Origin: a virus
Length of the DNA stretch: 64,000 nt
Direction: 5' to 3' (one strand)
Virus record (IMG/VR): IMGVR_UViG_3300004369_000643
Location: 38,595 to 102,594 of that record
Shown: in pieces, positions 7,354-16,400 of the stretch
Layout: every line of letters begins with the position of its first letter
How positions within the stretch are numbered: position 1 is the first letter of the stretch
Notes under the pieces: model-generated
What the model saw: only the letters and a program-made list of their open reading frames with translations
The model's database searches: none
Told to the model about the DNA's origin: nothing
Translations under genes and position numbers: made by a program

Positions 7354-8939
7354 TGGCATGGAACTCTAGTTCAAATAAATCACTTCAATCCGGTATTGAA
7401 GAAAAGCGTGCGCAGGTTTCTGTGGGCGCTCCGGTTGCGTATAGCCCAACTATTCAGGGAAACAATCGTGGTTACCATGATGGTTGGGATATTGTTAAGA
7501 CCTATAAAGAGGCCGTTGCTAAGGTAACATGGGTATATCGCTCCATTGATGTTATTGCTTCCAATCAAGCAAGCCTGCCCATGATTCTCCGCAGGGATAA
7601 CAACCCTTTTGGTGAAATTGTAACTGAAAATCCTATTCTAAAAATTTTCAATAACACTGCTAATATTGGTGAGAATGCTTGGGCATTCAGGTATCGGCTT
7701 AGTTCGCAGTTACTGATGAGCACTAGAGGTGTATTTGTTGAGATAGTGCGCTCTAGGGATGGTACACCGATTGCAATGCATTTGTTACCGCCTCAGAATA
7801 CATCACCAATTCCCGATGTTAAAAACTTTGTTAAGGGCTTTGAAGTCCAAATTACGGCCATGGAAAAGCGAGTCATCAAGCCTAGTGATGTAATTTGGGT
7901 GCGCCGCCCGCATCCCCTTGATCCGTACTTATCCATGACCCCTATGGAGGCGGCTGGTATTGCCATTGAGCAAGAGACTTTGGCTAAGTTGTACAATAGA
8001 AACTTTTTGATTAACGACGGTAGGCCGGGGGGACTACTAGTCTTGCGAAGTGAAATTTCTGAAGAAGACAAAGATGAACTGCGATCAAGATTTAGAGGCA
8101 ATATTGGTAGAGCAGGCGCTGTTGGTGTTATTTCATCAGATGATGGTGCTGATTTTGTAGATACTGCTGCTAGCCCTCGTGATGCTTCGTATCAGCAAAT
8201 GAGAACAATTACTAAGGAAGAAATTTTAGCATCGTTCGGTGTCCCAGAGTCTATTATTGGTAACTCAGCCAACAGAACATTCTCTAATGCTATGGAAGAG
8301 GGTAAGGTTTTCTGGATGGAAACTATGACTCCACATTTGAATCTTATTGCCCGTTCATTTGATGCTATTGATGAATCTTACTTTGTTGACTTTGATACGT
8401 CAAACGTTCCTATTTTGATTTTGTCGAAGCAGGAACGTGAGAAGCATTATTTGTCAGAATTCCAGCAAGGTTTGATTAGCACAAATGAGTATAGAGAATC
8501 CTCTGCTCGTAAGAAAGTTGAGTCTGAGTTGGCTGATTCACTCTTGGCAAATCCAAATCTTACACCTTTGGCTAATACTGAAAAGCCTATGCAGCCTGAA
8601 GGCCAAGAGCAAGGTATGGGTGGTGCTCCCGGTATGGGTGGAATGGATGACATGGCCGGTGGTATGGGGGGTATGGACGGCGGCACTCCTCCGGCTCCTC
8701 GTGATGCGGGCTTTGTTGAAAGTGGTGTACCTCTCCAGCAACAAGCCACCTCAGCATTACAGCAACAAGTCACTGAGTTTAGTCCAGAAGAAGGTGCATT
8801 TGTTCCACTTGGCAATGTTCAGGGGACACAGAGAATTGAAGCACCTGCTAGCGCAGTTCCTAGTGAATTAGATGTGGAGGGTGAGAAGAGCCTCCCTTTA
8901 GAACAAAGACTTCTATTATTGGAGAACCTCCTCTCGTAG
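7353..8939 (+). CDS. Portal protein (HK97-type)
   Basis: A 528-residue portal that forms the dodecameric ring at the capsid vertex. Family features include TWVYRSIDVIASNQASLPM near residue 53, the LLPPQNTSPIPD region, MTPMEAAGIAIEQE, FGVPESIIGNSANRTFSNA and KVFWMETMTPHLN. The last 120 residues are low in complexity (Gly/Met-rich GMGGAPGMGGMDDMAGG, Gln-rich LQQQATSALQQQ). Near the end, the zero frame contains the slippery heptamer CCCTTTA (8894-8900), and the -1 frame continues into a MuF-like protein that has no start codon of its own before an internal TTG. A minor portal-MuF fusion of about 787 residues is therefore likely. Confidence 0.95.
   Translation: MAWNSSSNKSLQSGIEEKRAQVSVGAPVAYSPTIQGNNRGYHDGWDIVKTYKEAVAKVTWVYRSIDVIASNQASLPMILRRDNNPFGEIVTENPILKIFNNTANIGENAWAFRYRLSSQLLMSTRGVFVEIVRSRDGTPIAMHLLPPQNTSPIPDVKNFVKGFEVQITAMEKRVIKPSDVIWVRRPHPLDPYLSMTPMEAAGIAIEQETLAKLYNRNFLINDGRPGGLLVLRSEISEEDKDELRSRFRGNIGRAGAVGVISSDDGADFVDTAASPRDASYQQMRTITKEEILASFGVPESIIGNSANRTFSNAMEEGKVFWMETMTPHLNLIARSFDAIDESYFVDFDTSNVPILILSKQEREKHYLSEFQQGLISTNEYRESSARKKVESELADSLLANPNLTPLANTEKPMQPEGQEQGMGGAPGMGGMDDMAGGMGGMDGGTPPAPRDAGFVESGVPLQQQATSALQQQVTEFSPEEGAFVPLGNVQGTQRIEAPASAVPSELDVEGEKSLPLEQRLLLLENLLS
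8894..8900 (+). promoter_or_regulatory. Candidate -1 ribosomal frameshift site, CCCTTTA
   Basis: C CCT TTA in the portal frame fits X XXY YYZ exactly: both tRNAs can re-pair after a -1 slip (CCC, TTT). The -1 frame opens at the TGA just upstream (about 8882-8884) and is open through to 9715. Two small stems lie downstream (GGAG AAC CTCC from 8921, and CTCG TAGA CGAG from 8932), but they are farther away than the usual 5-9 nt. Confidence 0.55.
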
Positions 8940-9715
8940 ACGAGTCCGAGTGGAGAACTAAAACACTATACACTGTCAATTCTTTAGAAGAACAATTAAA
9001 CACCGCATTAGACAAAGTTTTTGATGAGCAAGAGCGTGTTGTTCTAGAAGAGTTGAATAGTGACGCCGTTAAAGCCGCTATTGCTAGCGGTTCGGTGCCC
9101 TTAATTATGTCCGCAATTCCCACGACTTTGCTGACTCCCACAACTGTTGGATTAGTTGCTGCTATGCTTGCTTCATATAACAAAGCAGTCACAGATAATG
9201 TTGAAGAGGGATATGGTGCTCCTGTTAGTCAGCAGACGGCAGATGCGGCGGCTTCGGAGCATTTAGCATCAGTAAATAATTTTAATTCAACAACCCAGCA
9301 GGAGGTTGCGTCTGCTTTGGTTGCTGCGTCGCAGTTGTCTGATGAAACTGATGGCGATATTGATATCGCTTTAAAAATTGCTTTGGCTTACTCGCTGATT
9401 AAGGCAGTTTTCAATAAACTCAGAACAAAGCGTAGAAAGTTGATTGTAGATGCTGCCGTACTTGGTACGTATAACCAAGGATTGTATGATTCTGCAACTG
9501 CCGAAGAGCAAAGATCAGGTAGAATTGTTCAGAAGCAGTGGATTTCTTTAATGGATGAGAGAGTTAGGTCTACTCATAGACAGTTACATGGGGATAAAGT
9601 TGCTGTCGGTACGCCTTTTATTGTTGATGGCGTGTCCATTAGATTCCCTAAAGACCCTTTGGCTCCTCCCGGTTTGACTATTAACTGCCGTTGCGTTTTA
9701 CGCTTCAGCAGGTAG
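8900..9715 (+). CDS. MuF-like head morphogenesis domain, frameshift extension of portal
   Basis: The -1 frame after the slip reads RTKTSIIGEPPLVDESEW and continues to 9715 (271 residues). The C-terminal part, DERVRSTHRQLHGDKVAVG then PKDPLAPPGLTINCRC, is the signature of Phage_Mu_F/SPP1 gp7-like minor head proteins. No ATG, GTG or TTG occurs in this frame between the -1 stop at about 8882 and the TTG at 9053, and that TTG has no ribosome binding site, while the residues before it look like real protein. The simplest reading is expression by frameshifting from the portal; initiation at TTG 9053 (220 residues) is the alternative. MuF proteins sit inside the head and are delivered or help assembly. 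Confidence 0.7.
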   Translation, partial: RTKTSIIGEPPLVDESEWRTKTLYTVNSLEEQLNTALDKVFDEQERVVLEELNSDAVKAAIASGSVPLIMSAIPTTLLTPTTVGLVAAMLASYNKAVTDNVEEGYGAPVSQQTADAAASEHLASVNNFNSTTQQEVASALVAASQLSDETDGDIDIALKIALAYSLIKAVFNKLRTKRRKLIVDAAVLGTYNQGLYDSATAEEQRSGRIVQKQWISLMDERVRSTHRQLHGDKVAVGTPFIVDGVSIRFPKDPLAPPGLTINCRCVLRFSR

Positions 9716-9806
9716 TTTATATATAAGTATTTATATAAAGCAGAGACTGGGTACCCAATAGGGTTTGTACAATATGACATAGGAGACTAGTCCTTAGAGG
9801 AGAGTT

Positions 9807-11372
9807 ATGACTGTTGCAGAACTAAATGACACCGAGCAAGATACCAGATTTAAGGCTATTTCAGGTCAGATTGGTATTGACAAGGCTCAGGGGATCGTAG
9901 AAGCGTTTGTTTCTGGTATTGGCAATAAAGATTCTGTCGGAGATATCGTTGTTGCTGGTGCCTTCAATGGTTCGCTCAAGCGTCGCAAACCACGAGTTGT
10001 TTGGGGGCACGACTGGAATCAACCCATTGGTAAAGTTATAGAGATTTATGAAGTCCCAAAGACTGATCCGAGATTGCCTGATAAGATGAAGCAGGCTGGT
10101 GTTGGCGGTTTGTTTGCAAAGGTTCAGTTCAATCTCAATACTGAGCGTGGACGTGAAGCATTTGCTAACGTAGCGTTTTACGGTAATGAGCAAGAGTGGT
10201 CAATCGGTTATAAGACCATTACTGCAGATTTTGATGCAGTTAAGCAGGCTAACGTTCTCAGAGAAGTAGAGTTGTATGAGATTTCTCCTGTCCTGCACGG
10301 AGCAAACCAGTTAACTGCAACTATCTCAGTAAAGGATGATGAAAAGGGCAAGGAGTCCAAAGGTTGGCAATCAGGTGACGACGACAAAGACGGGCCTGCC
10401 AGCAATATGGATGCGATGTCAGAGCGGCTGGGGCGTATGCTATCTCAGGCGCTAGGTAAGCCCGTTCAGATTATTCAAGCAGACGGAAATAATGTTGTAT
10501 TTCAAACAGGCGAAGACATGACATGGAGTGCTACCATTTCAGTAGAAAATGGGCAAGTTCAAGTCGGTCGGCCTACACGTGTAAAGCCCACTACAAGTTA
10601 TACCCCTGTTGGGGAGGAAGCGCCACCTTCAATGATGATTAAAGATACTGATGAAAAAAATGCCGAAGAGCCTGCTGGCGTTAGAAACGCTGACAACGAG
10701 CAAGGCTCGTGGGCAACTCCAGATATTGCTTTGGCTTGGTCAAAGACTCTGGGATGCTCAGGTTATCATTCCCACGGTGGAGGCTTTATGCCTTGTGAAA
10801 CCCACGAAGAATACTTAGAGGCTATTAAGAAGTTTGATGGTAATGCTAACATCAACTCCCACAATAATTACCTTGCTGGTGTTGAGGTTGAAGAAGCGAA
10901 AGACGCTGGATGTGGTTGCAGTACTTCCGAAAAGGGTCATGGCTACATGCGTAATGAAAAGCCTGAATATTTGAAAGATCCAATGGCGCTGCTGCTTATG
11001 GCCTATAACGAGATGCTTAAACTACGGGGTGCGGGCGAGTTGCGTGAGGCAACTCTCTCATTAATTGGTGCGGTTGAGAATTTTTTGACCGAAGCACCTA
11101 TGTCTCTTCCAAGTGAGCAGGGCGAGAAAGTAACCTCAGGTTTTGTTGTTCATGTTAAGTGTTCAGAACGTGAGGCTTTAAGTGTTAGTGGTGCTATGTC
11201 GTCACTTCCAGTATTCTCATTCAAGTCGGAAGATGGTGTTGATGTTCACTTCACTACCGAACTTGCGGAAGAAGAACTAATGGAAAAAGTTGCTATTTCG
11301 CTTGCCGGATTAGACTTTGATCCTGAGGTAACAGTAACCAGACCGATTGACACCGATGAAGGTGTTCAGTAA
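9807..11372 (+). CDS. Prohead protease (HK97 family) with C-terminal extension
   Basis: A 521-residue protein. Residues 1-180 hold the protease: VSGIGNKDSVGDIVVAGAF, VVWGHDWNQPIGKV with the catalytic His, EWSIGY with the catalytic Ser, and LYEISPVLHGANQLT. It would cleave scaffold and capsid delta domains during maturation. The remaining 340 residues are an extension that includes a C317-x3-H321-x8-C330 motif (LGCSGYH ... FMPC) also found in the two neighbouring head proteins, and a CGCSTSEKGHGYM segment. The extension may act as scaffold. A GAGGAGAG ribosome binding site precedes the ATG. Confidence 0.9.
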   Translation: MTVAELNDTEQDTRFKAISGQIGIDKAQGIVEAFVSGIGNKDSVGDIVVAGAFNGSLKRRKPRVVWGHDWNQPIGKVIEIYEVPKTDPRLPDKMKQAGVGGLFAKVQFNLNTERGREAFANVAFYGNEQEWSIGYKTITADFDAVKQANVLREVELYEISPVLHGANQLTATISVKDDEKGKESKGWQSGDDDKDGPASNMDAMSERLGRMLSQALGKPVQIIQADGNNVVFQTGEDMTWSATISVENGQVQVGRPTRVKPTTSYTPVGEEAPPSMMIKDTDEKNAEEPAGVRNADNEQGSWATPDIALAWSKTLGCSGYHSHGGGFMPCETHEEYLEAIKKFDGNANINSHNNYLAGVEVEEAKDAGCGCSTSEKGHGYMRNEKPEYLKDPMALLLMAYNEMLKLRGAGELREATLSLIGAVENFLTEAPMSLPSEQGEKVTSGFVVHVKCSEREALSVSGAMSSLPVFSFKSEDGVDVHFTTELAEEELMEKVAISLAGLDFDPEVTVTRPIDTDEGVQ

Positions 11373-11402
11373 GATATTCTCTATAAGGATACAGGAGTAA
11401 AA

Positions 11403-13205
11403 ATGAGTGATAACCTTAATGAAGACCTTCAGAAGATGGAAGCCCTGAGCGAAGTCATTGATTCTGGGGAAAGCATGTCTGCCGAAGAAAAGGGTATGCA
11501 TGATATGAAGAAGAATGCGCCATCAGTTTTTATGACTGATATTCGTTTCAAGGAGTCCATGGAGGCCGGTGATTTGCTTACCGAAGAAGCCTATATGTCT
11601 TTGGATGCGGATGATCAGAAGGGCTATGAAATGGTTCAAGTAATGGATGAAAAGACCAAAGAGCCTATGGGTTGGGTTTTCCGCTTTAAGTCTGATGAAG
11701 ATGATGGCGAAGAGGCTGTTGAAGAGGCTGTCGAAGAGGCTGTCGAAGAGGCTGTTGAAGAGAAGTCAGAGACTTCAGATATTTCTGAAAAAGCGGCTGC
11801 TCTCATGGCACAAATGCGTTCAACTGATGATGATAAACCATCAATGTTCTTAACTGATGCTCGGTTTAAGGAAATGATGGAAGACGGAGAACTAGTTTCC
11901 TCTGAAGATTATGACGGTCTTGATGAAGACGCTAAGGGTGCTTACGAGGCTGTTGAAGTTTACGAAGAGGGTACCGGCAAGGGTTATGGTATGCGTTACC
12001 GCCGCCGCAGTCCTCTTGAGTTGACTTCAATGCGTAAGGGTCAGCACATGGACGAGAAGGCTGATGACGGTATGGAAGACATGTTTGATTCAGAAGAAGA
12101 AGCACTTGAGCGTGCGGCTACTCTGGGTTGTGAAGGCGTTCATCGTGCCGGTGAGAAGTTTATGCCTTGTGCATCACACGATGATTGGATGAAGTTGAGC
12201 AAGCCTGCAGAAGAAGAAGCACCCGCTCCTGCTGCCCCTGCTGCTCCTTCTGCTCCTGCTGCTCCTGCAGACGCTGGCATGAAGTCAGAAGAAGAGTTCC
12301 TTTGTGGATTCCAGCGTAAGTCAGTTACGCAATCATGTGAATTTTGCTCAGGTGGTTGCGCACCGCAAGACGGTCTACCCGGATTGGCTGATATTGAGAA
12401 TCAAGTTAAGTCAGATTATGAGGGTTCTGAGATCATTAGTTCAGGATACTCTGCAGGTGACGACGTTTTCGTTGTAGACGTTAAGCGTGCTGATGGATCA
12501 TTCATTGAAGTGTTCTTGACCGGTGAAGGTGAAGAACTAGGATGGTTGCGTTTAGATGAGAGTGCAATTGAGGGCAAGTCCGCTGAAGCAATTGAAGTTG
12601 TTTCTAAGTCAGACGCTGAATTGACAGCATCAAAAGCCATTAGCGACATGGGAATTAAGGCTGAAGTCATGAGTGTTACCGTTGACATCTTCGCAGACGA
12701 AGATGTTTATGTTGTGGAACTTGATGCGGAAGAGAAGAGTTACGATGTGTTCATTTCAGCAGACGGCAAGGTTCTAGGCTACGATGAATATGAGTACGAC
12801 ACTCCTGCCTCATATGAACTTTCTGAAGAGGAAGAGATTAAGGCAATTGAAGCCGAACTAGAAATTAAGCGGATGTACTCTCGTGAACAGCGTGAGGCTA
12901 TGGCTGAATCTGGTGAGGCTCTTCCCGACGGATCATTCCCCATTGCGGACGAAGCCGACCTTAGTAATGCTATCCAAGCACTCGGACGTGCGTCTGATCC
13001 AGAAGCGGCTAAGGCACACATTATGAAGCGTGCTACAGAACTTAAGTTAGAGGATATGATCCCTTCAGATTGGAGCGATGGTGATTCACCTGCTCCAGCA
13101 TCTGCACCAAAAGAAACAGACGCAGAAGAGAAGGGTTTGGACGAAGATATCCTTAAAGCAATGGAAGAGTTCAATAGCCTTTTGGAAAGTGACGAACTTT
13201 CTTGA
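11403..13205 (+). CDS. Acidic scaffold-like head protein
   Basis: A 600-residue, strongly acidic protein. A segment of about 60 residues occurs twice (PSVFMTDIRFKESMEAGDL near residue 40 and PSMFLTDARFKEMMEDGEL near 140). Between them is an EEAV repeat (residues about 103-119). A Cys motif C243-x3-H247-x8-C256 and a Pro/Ala linker follow, and residues about 491-560 carry the ALPDGSFPI ... HIMKRATELKLEDMIPSDW module known from actinophage head and protease proteins. The position after the protease and the acidic composition suggest a scaffold or assembly protein; this is inferred from context. A CAGGAGT ribosome binding site precedes the ATG. Confidence 0.7.
   Translation: MSDNLNEDLQKMEALSEVIDSGESMSAEEKGMHDMKKNAPSVFMTDIRFKESMEAGDLLTEEAYMSLDADDQKGYEMVQVMDEKTKEPMGWVFRFKSDEDDGEEAVEEAVEEAVEEAVEEKSETSDISEKAAALMAQMRSTDDDKPSMFLTDARFKEMMEDGELVSSEDYDGLDEDAKGAYEAVEVYEEGTGKGYGMRYRRRSPLELTSMRKGQHMDEKADDGMEDMFDSEEEALERAATLGCEGVHRAGEKFMPCASHDDWMKLSKPAEEEAPAPAAPAAPSAPAAPADAGMKSEEEFLCGFQRKSVTQSCEFCSGGCAPQDGLPGLADIENQVKSDYEGSEIISSGYSAGDDVFVVDVKRADGSFIEVFLTGEGEELGWLRLDESAIEGKSAEAIEVVSKSDAELTASKAISDMGIKAEVMSVTVDIFADEDVYVVELDAEEKSYDVFISADGKVLGYDEYEYDTPASYELSEEEEIKAIEAELEIKRMYSREQREAMAESGEALPDGSFPIADEADLSNAIQALGRASDPEAAKAHIMKRATELKLEDMIPSDWSDGDSPAPASAPKETDAEEKGLDEDILKAMEEFNSLLESDELS
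11709..11762 (+). repeat. 12-bp tandem repeat encoding EEAV
   Basis: Four and a half copies of the unit GAAGAGGCTGTT/C lie inside the scaffold-like gene. The copies are in frame and nearly identical at DNA level, so copy number could vary between relatives. Confidence 0.9.
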
Positions 13206-13223
13206 TACTCTAGGAGGCATAAA

Positions 13224-13403
13224 ATGCAGCCTAGCCAAGTGATACAGAGAATTGCTGCCGCTAACCAAACTTTAGCAGAATTAGGAGCATATGCTGTTCT
13301 TGGTGACCACGTTAGAGATAACGAGGTAGAATATCTGTATAGAGACGGATTAGAGCATGTCTTTAGTCCCTTAGAAACCACTGGGGATTCGGATGACGAT
13401 TGA
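13224..13403 (+). CDS. Small hypothetical head-region protein
   Basis: A 59-residue acidic protein (starts MQPSQVIQRIAAANQTLAEL, ends in an Asp-rich tail). A TAGGAGG ribosome binding site lies 6 nt before the ATG. It overlaps the start of the giant gene by 11 bp, which suggests translational coupling. I do not recognise a family. It sits where some phages encode small head-assembly helpers. Confidence 0.65.
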   Translation: MQPSQVIQRIAAANQTLAELGAYAVLGDHVRDNEVEYLYRDGLEHVFSPLETTGDSDDD

Positions 13404-16400
13404 GTTTAAAGCGCCCGAAATAGGTCCAAATGCCGATGCGCTGACCAGCCTTACACGAGGCCGAGGGCCACGTAGAGGCAACTTAGAAGACCTACTGAAG
13501 TATTGGCGTCCTATCATGAAGAAGCCGGGTGGATTCCGTAGGTGTGTTGTCATTTTAATGGATAAGCCCCAGTTTGGTGGAAAGCCTCAGCGCATTTGTG
13601 CTTGGCTTCACCACGAACTTACAGGTAAGTGGCCAAATGAAGGTAAGGGCAAGAAGGGTAGCCGCAGTCGTAAGAAGCGCCGTGGGCGTTCAGTTACTCG
13701 TAGGGTAAGGTCTGCGGGTAAGAAGTCTTTGATGGGTATGTCACCTTTGACTGAGGTTACTTCTTTGCGTATGGCTATTCGTGAGTCTCGTGAGTTTGGC
13801 GGAATTTTGGTTCAACCAATTGCGGGTAGGCAGAATGCTGTAGAAATGAAAGCGGCTATGTTCCTGCGCCACTCAGAATCTTTACCTTTGTTTGCTGGAA
13901 ATGACGTTAAGCGGGTTGGTACTGTTGGTTCTTCTAGTGGTTTGGGGCAGGCCGCTCAGGCTGCGGGTAGTATTATTCTTCCGGGTGATTTGTCTGACAT
14001 TCGTAGTCCTATCCGTTCGCAAATTTATGAAACTTTAACTCCGGGCGGTGGTGGAAGCATTCGCCGTCCTAGTGCTCGTCGCTTATTGAGAGGTACGGGT
14101 CGTGGTGCTCGTAATAAGTTTAGGTGTCCTCCGGGTTTTGAAAAGGGCGGAACTTTTACTAATTCTGAGTTCTCTACTTGTGGTGCGCAGATTTTAGGTA
14201 TTGCTAGTTCAGGCCCCGGTTCGCCCACAGCAGAGGCAAACAATAGGCTTTCACGTTTAGCGAACACTGCTGGCTTGGTTAATGAGATTGGTGATCTCCG
14301 TAAGAATACTAATGCTGTAGATATTATCCGTGCTGCTCAAATTCCTGCTGCCCCCAAGAAGGGTAGCCCAACTCGTGCCCAGACTTCAATTGACTTAGTT
14401 CTTTCTCGTTACACTGAAGAAGATTTCCCAACTAAAGTTGTTAGGCGAGACGGTGTTATTTTGGAGCCTGTTGTTTCGGTTGAAGCGCTTGGACGCTTAA
14501 ATGAGTTTGACGACATGGCAGATGGTAGCCTTATTGAAAAGTATGAAGCAGGTCAGATTGGTGCGGCAACTGTTCCTGCATTTAGTGCTGGATTGCGCAA
14601 TGTGTTTGTTTCCGTTCCAGATGCTGGTGCTGTTAAGATTAGTCGTGTAGGCGGAGAAATTTCAGATCAGGAACGGGCAGGCTTGTTACGTTCGTTTTCT
14701 GCGGGTATATCTAGAAGCGCTGATTTACCTGATCCTTCCGCTGCTGTCCGTTCGTGGGCTGACGGCTCTGACGGTAGATTTACTGTTGAGTTTGGTGCGA
14801 TTACAGATAACGGTTTTAGTGTTCAAGATGATAAGAATGAGTTGATCATGGTATCCACTGCTGGTGGCAAATCTCAAACTGTTCCTCGCTGGGTTTATGA
14901 AACTTTCCTGTCTCGTTCTGCACCTCGCCGTGCAAAGGATGCCCCTATTTTTGAAATTGTTTCTGACGAAAGTCCTCTAGAAAAAAGTGTTTCACCATTT
15001 TATTTCTCGAAAAAGTCAGTAACTCCTACTAGTGATTTAAGTGATGTTTTAGATGCGCAGGATTATTACTTATCAATTAATAGTAAAGTTAAAGCATTTT
15101 CTTATTTGACTGAAGTTGAAGTTAAGGCTCCTAGGCGTGGAGGTTTGGGTCGTCGTCTTGGTCGTGGTGGTCGGGCTGTTGGTGGGCGTAGTCGTGCAGT
15201 ATTCGACGGCGCTTCAGGTAGGTATCGTTGTCCTCCGGGCACCCGTTATGGTGGTCGATTCTCAGATCAGTTTGGACGTAATTGCGGCTACTCACTTCCA
15301 CGAGGTGTAGTTAATAATCTTGTTGATTTCGGTATGCGGGTTGAGGACGCAATGGAACGTCGGCGTACCCGCCGAGGCGTAGACACTACTCCGGGTGACG
15401 GTCGCACAAATCTTAAGCCAGAGACTGTTACGCTTTTTGATGATGCCATTGGTAGAGTAGAAGCCGCTACAGGAGATTTAAGTAGAGTCTTTGAGAAGAC
15501 AGAGGGCGCTCAAGGTGGTACATTAGGCCGCACTATTGGTGAGGCTCGGCGTGATGTTGATTTAACTCCTGAAGAGCGTGAGTTACTTGAAGGTGAGGCA
15601 TTGGCCGATGCGTTAGAGAATCTACGTGATGTTTTAAATAACGAGGATTTAAACAACGCCAATATCGATGAAATCCGTAAGGCGTATAAGGCTGTTGAGA
15701 AGGCTGCTAACATCGAAGCGGGTCGTCTGACTGATAATCCTCCACGCACACCAGATCAACGTACATTGTCTCAAAAGATTTTAGACTTCTTGAAAGAAGT
15801 TCTCTTCCGTCTGTTGGGTATATGGAATGAAGATGATGAGCGTCGGCGCATTGGCGGCGGTGTAGACACTCGTCCCGGTGATGGTGATGCTGATGTGCCG
15901 GGAAGTCGTCCTCGTGTTCCGGGTGGAGGACAGAGCCGTCCTCGTATTCCTGTAGATAATGATCAAGGTCGTCCTCGGATTCCTCTAGATAATGATCAAC
16001 GGCGTCCTCGTATTCCTTTAAGTTTGGATGATGCTGTTCGCAGTGATTCAGATGATCGGGATTCTTTAGAGGCGATTTTGAATGAGTTTCGTGATCGTGC
16101 TGAAGAATACGAGGTTGCTGGCGGTGGAATGACTGCTGATTTTGTTGAGTCATTAGACGACAAAGATTTGGATAGATATACTCAAGCATTTGAAGATGCT
16201 GCAAGACTGTTAGCGGATGATCCAGCATTTGATGATATTAACGACGCTTTAAATCGTCTGCGTGGTGAGCGAGATCGTCGGGACAGGCAACGCAGTCTAG
16301 TTAATGCCGATCTTCGTGAACGCTTTGATTTAGATAGCGAAGATGGTCTTGCTGACGCTATTGAACACTTTGAAGACCTTGCCGATGAGTATGAGGCAGC

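Noticed and set aside
12779-13381. A 200-codon minus-strand frame.
   Set aside because: Ser-rich shadow of the acidic scaffold-like gene; no start signals.
15900-16025. Regular CGTCCTCG-type repeats that might look like a CRISPR array.
   Set aside because: They are in-frame codons for the RPRIP repeats of the giant protein; spacing is irregular, without conserved repeat/spacer units, and no cas genes are present.
15707-16228. A 173-codon minus-strand frame rich in His and Glu.
   Set aside because: It is the mirror of the Asp/Arg-rich repeats in the giant gene; no promoter, ribosome binding site or protein-like motif.
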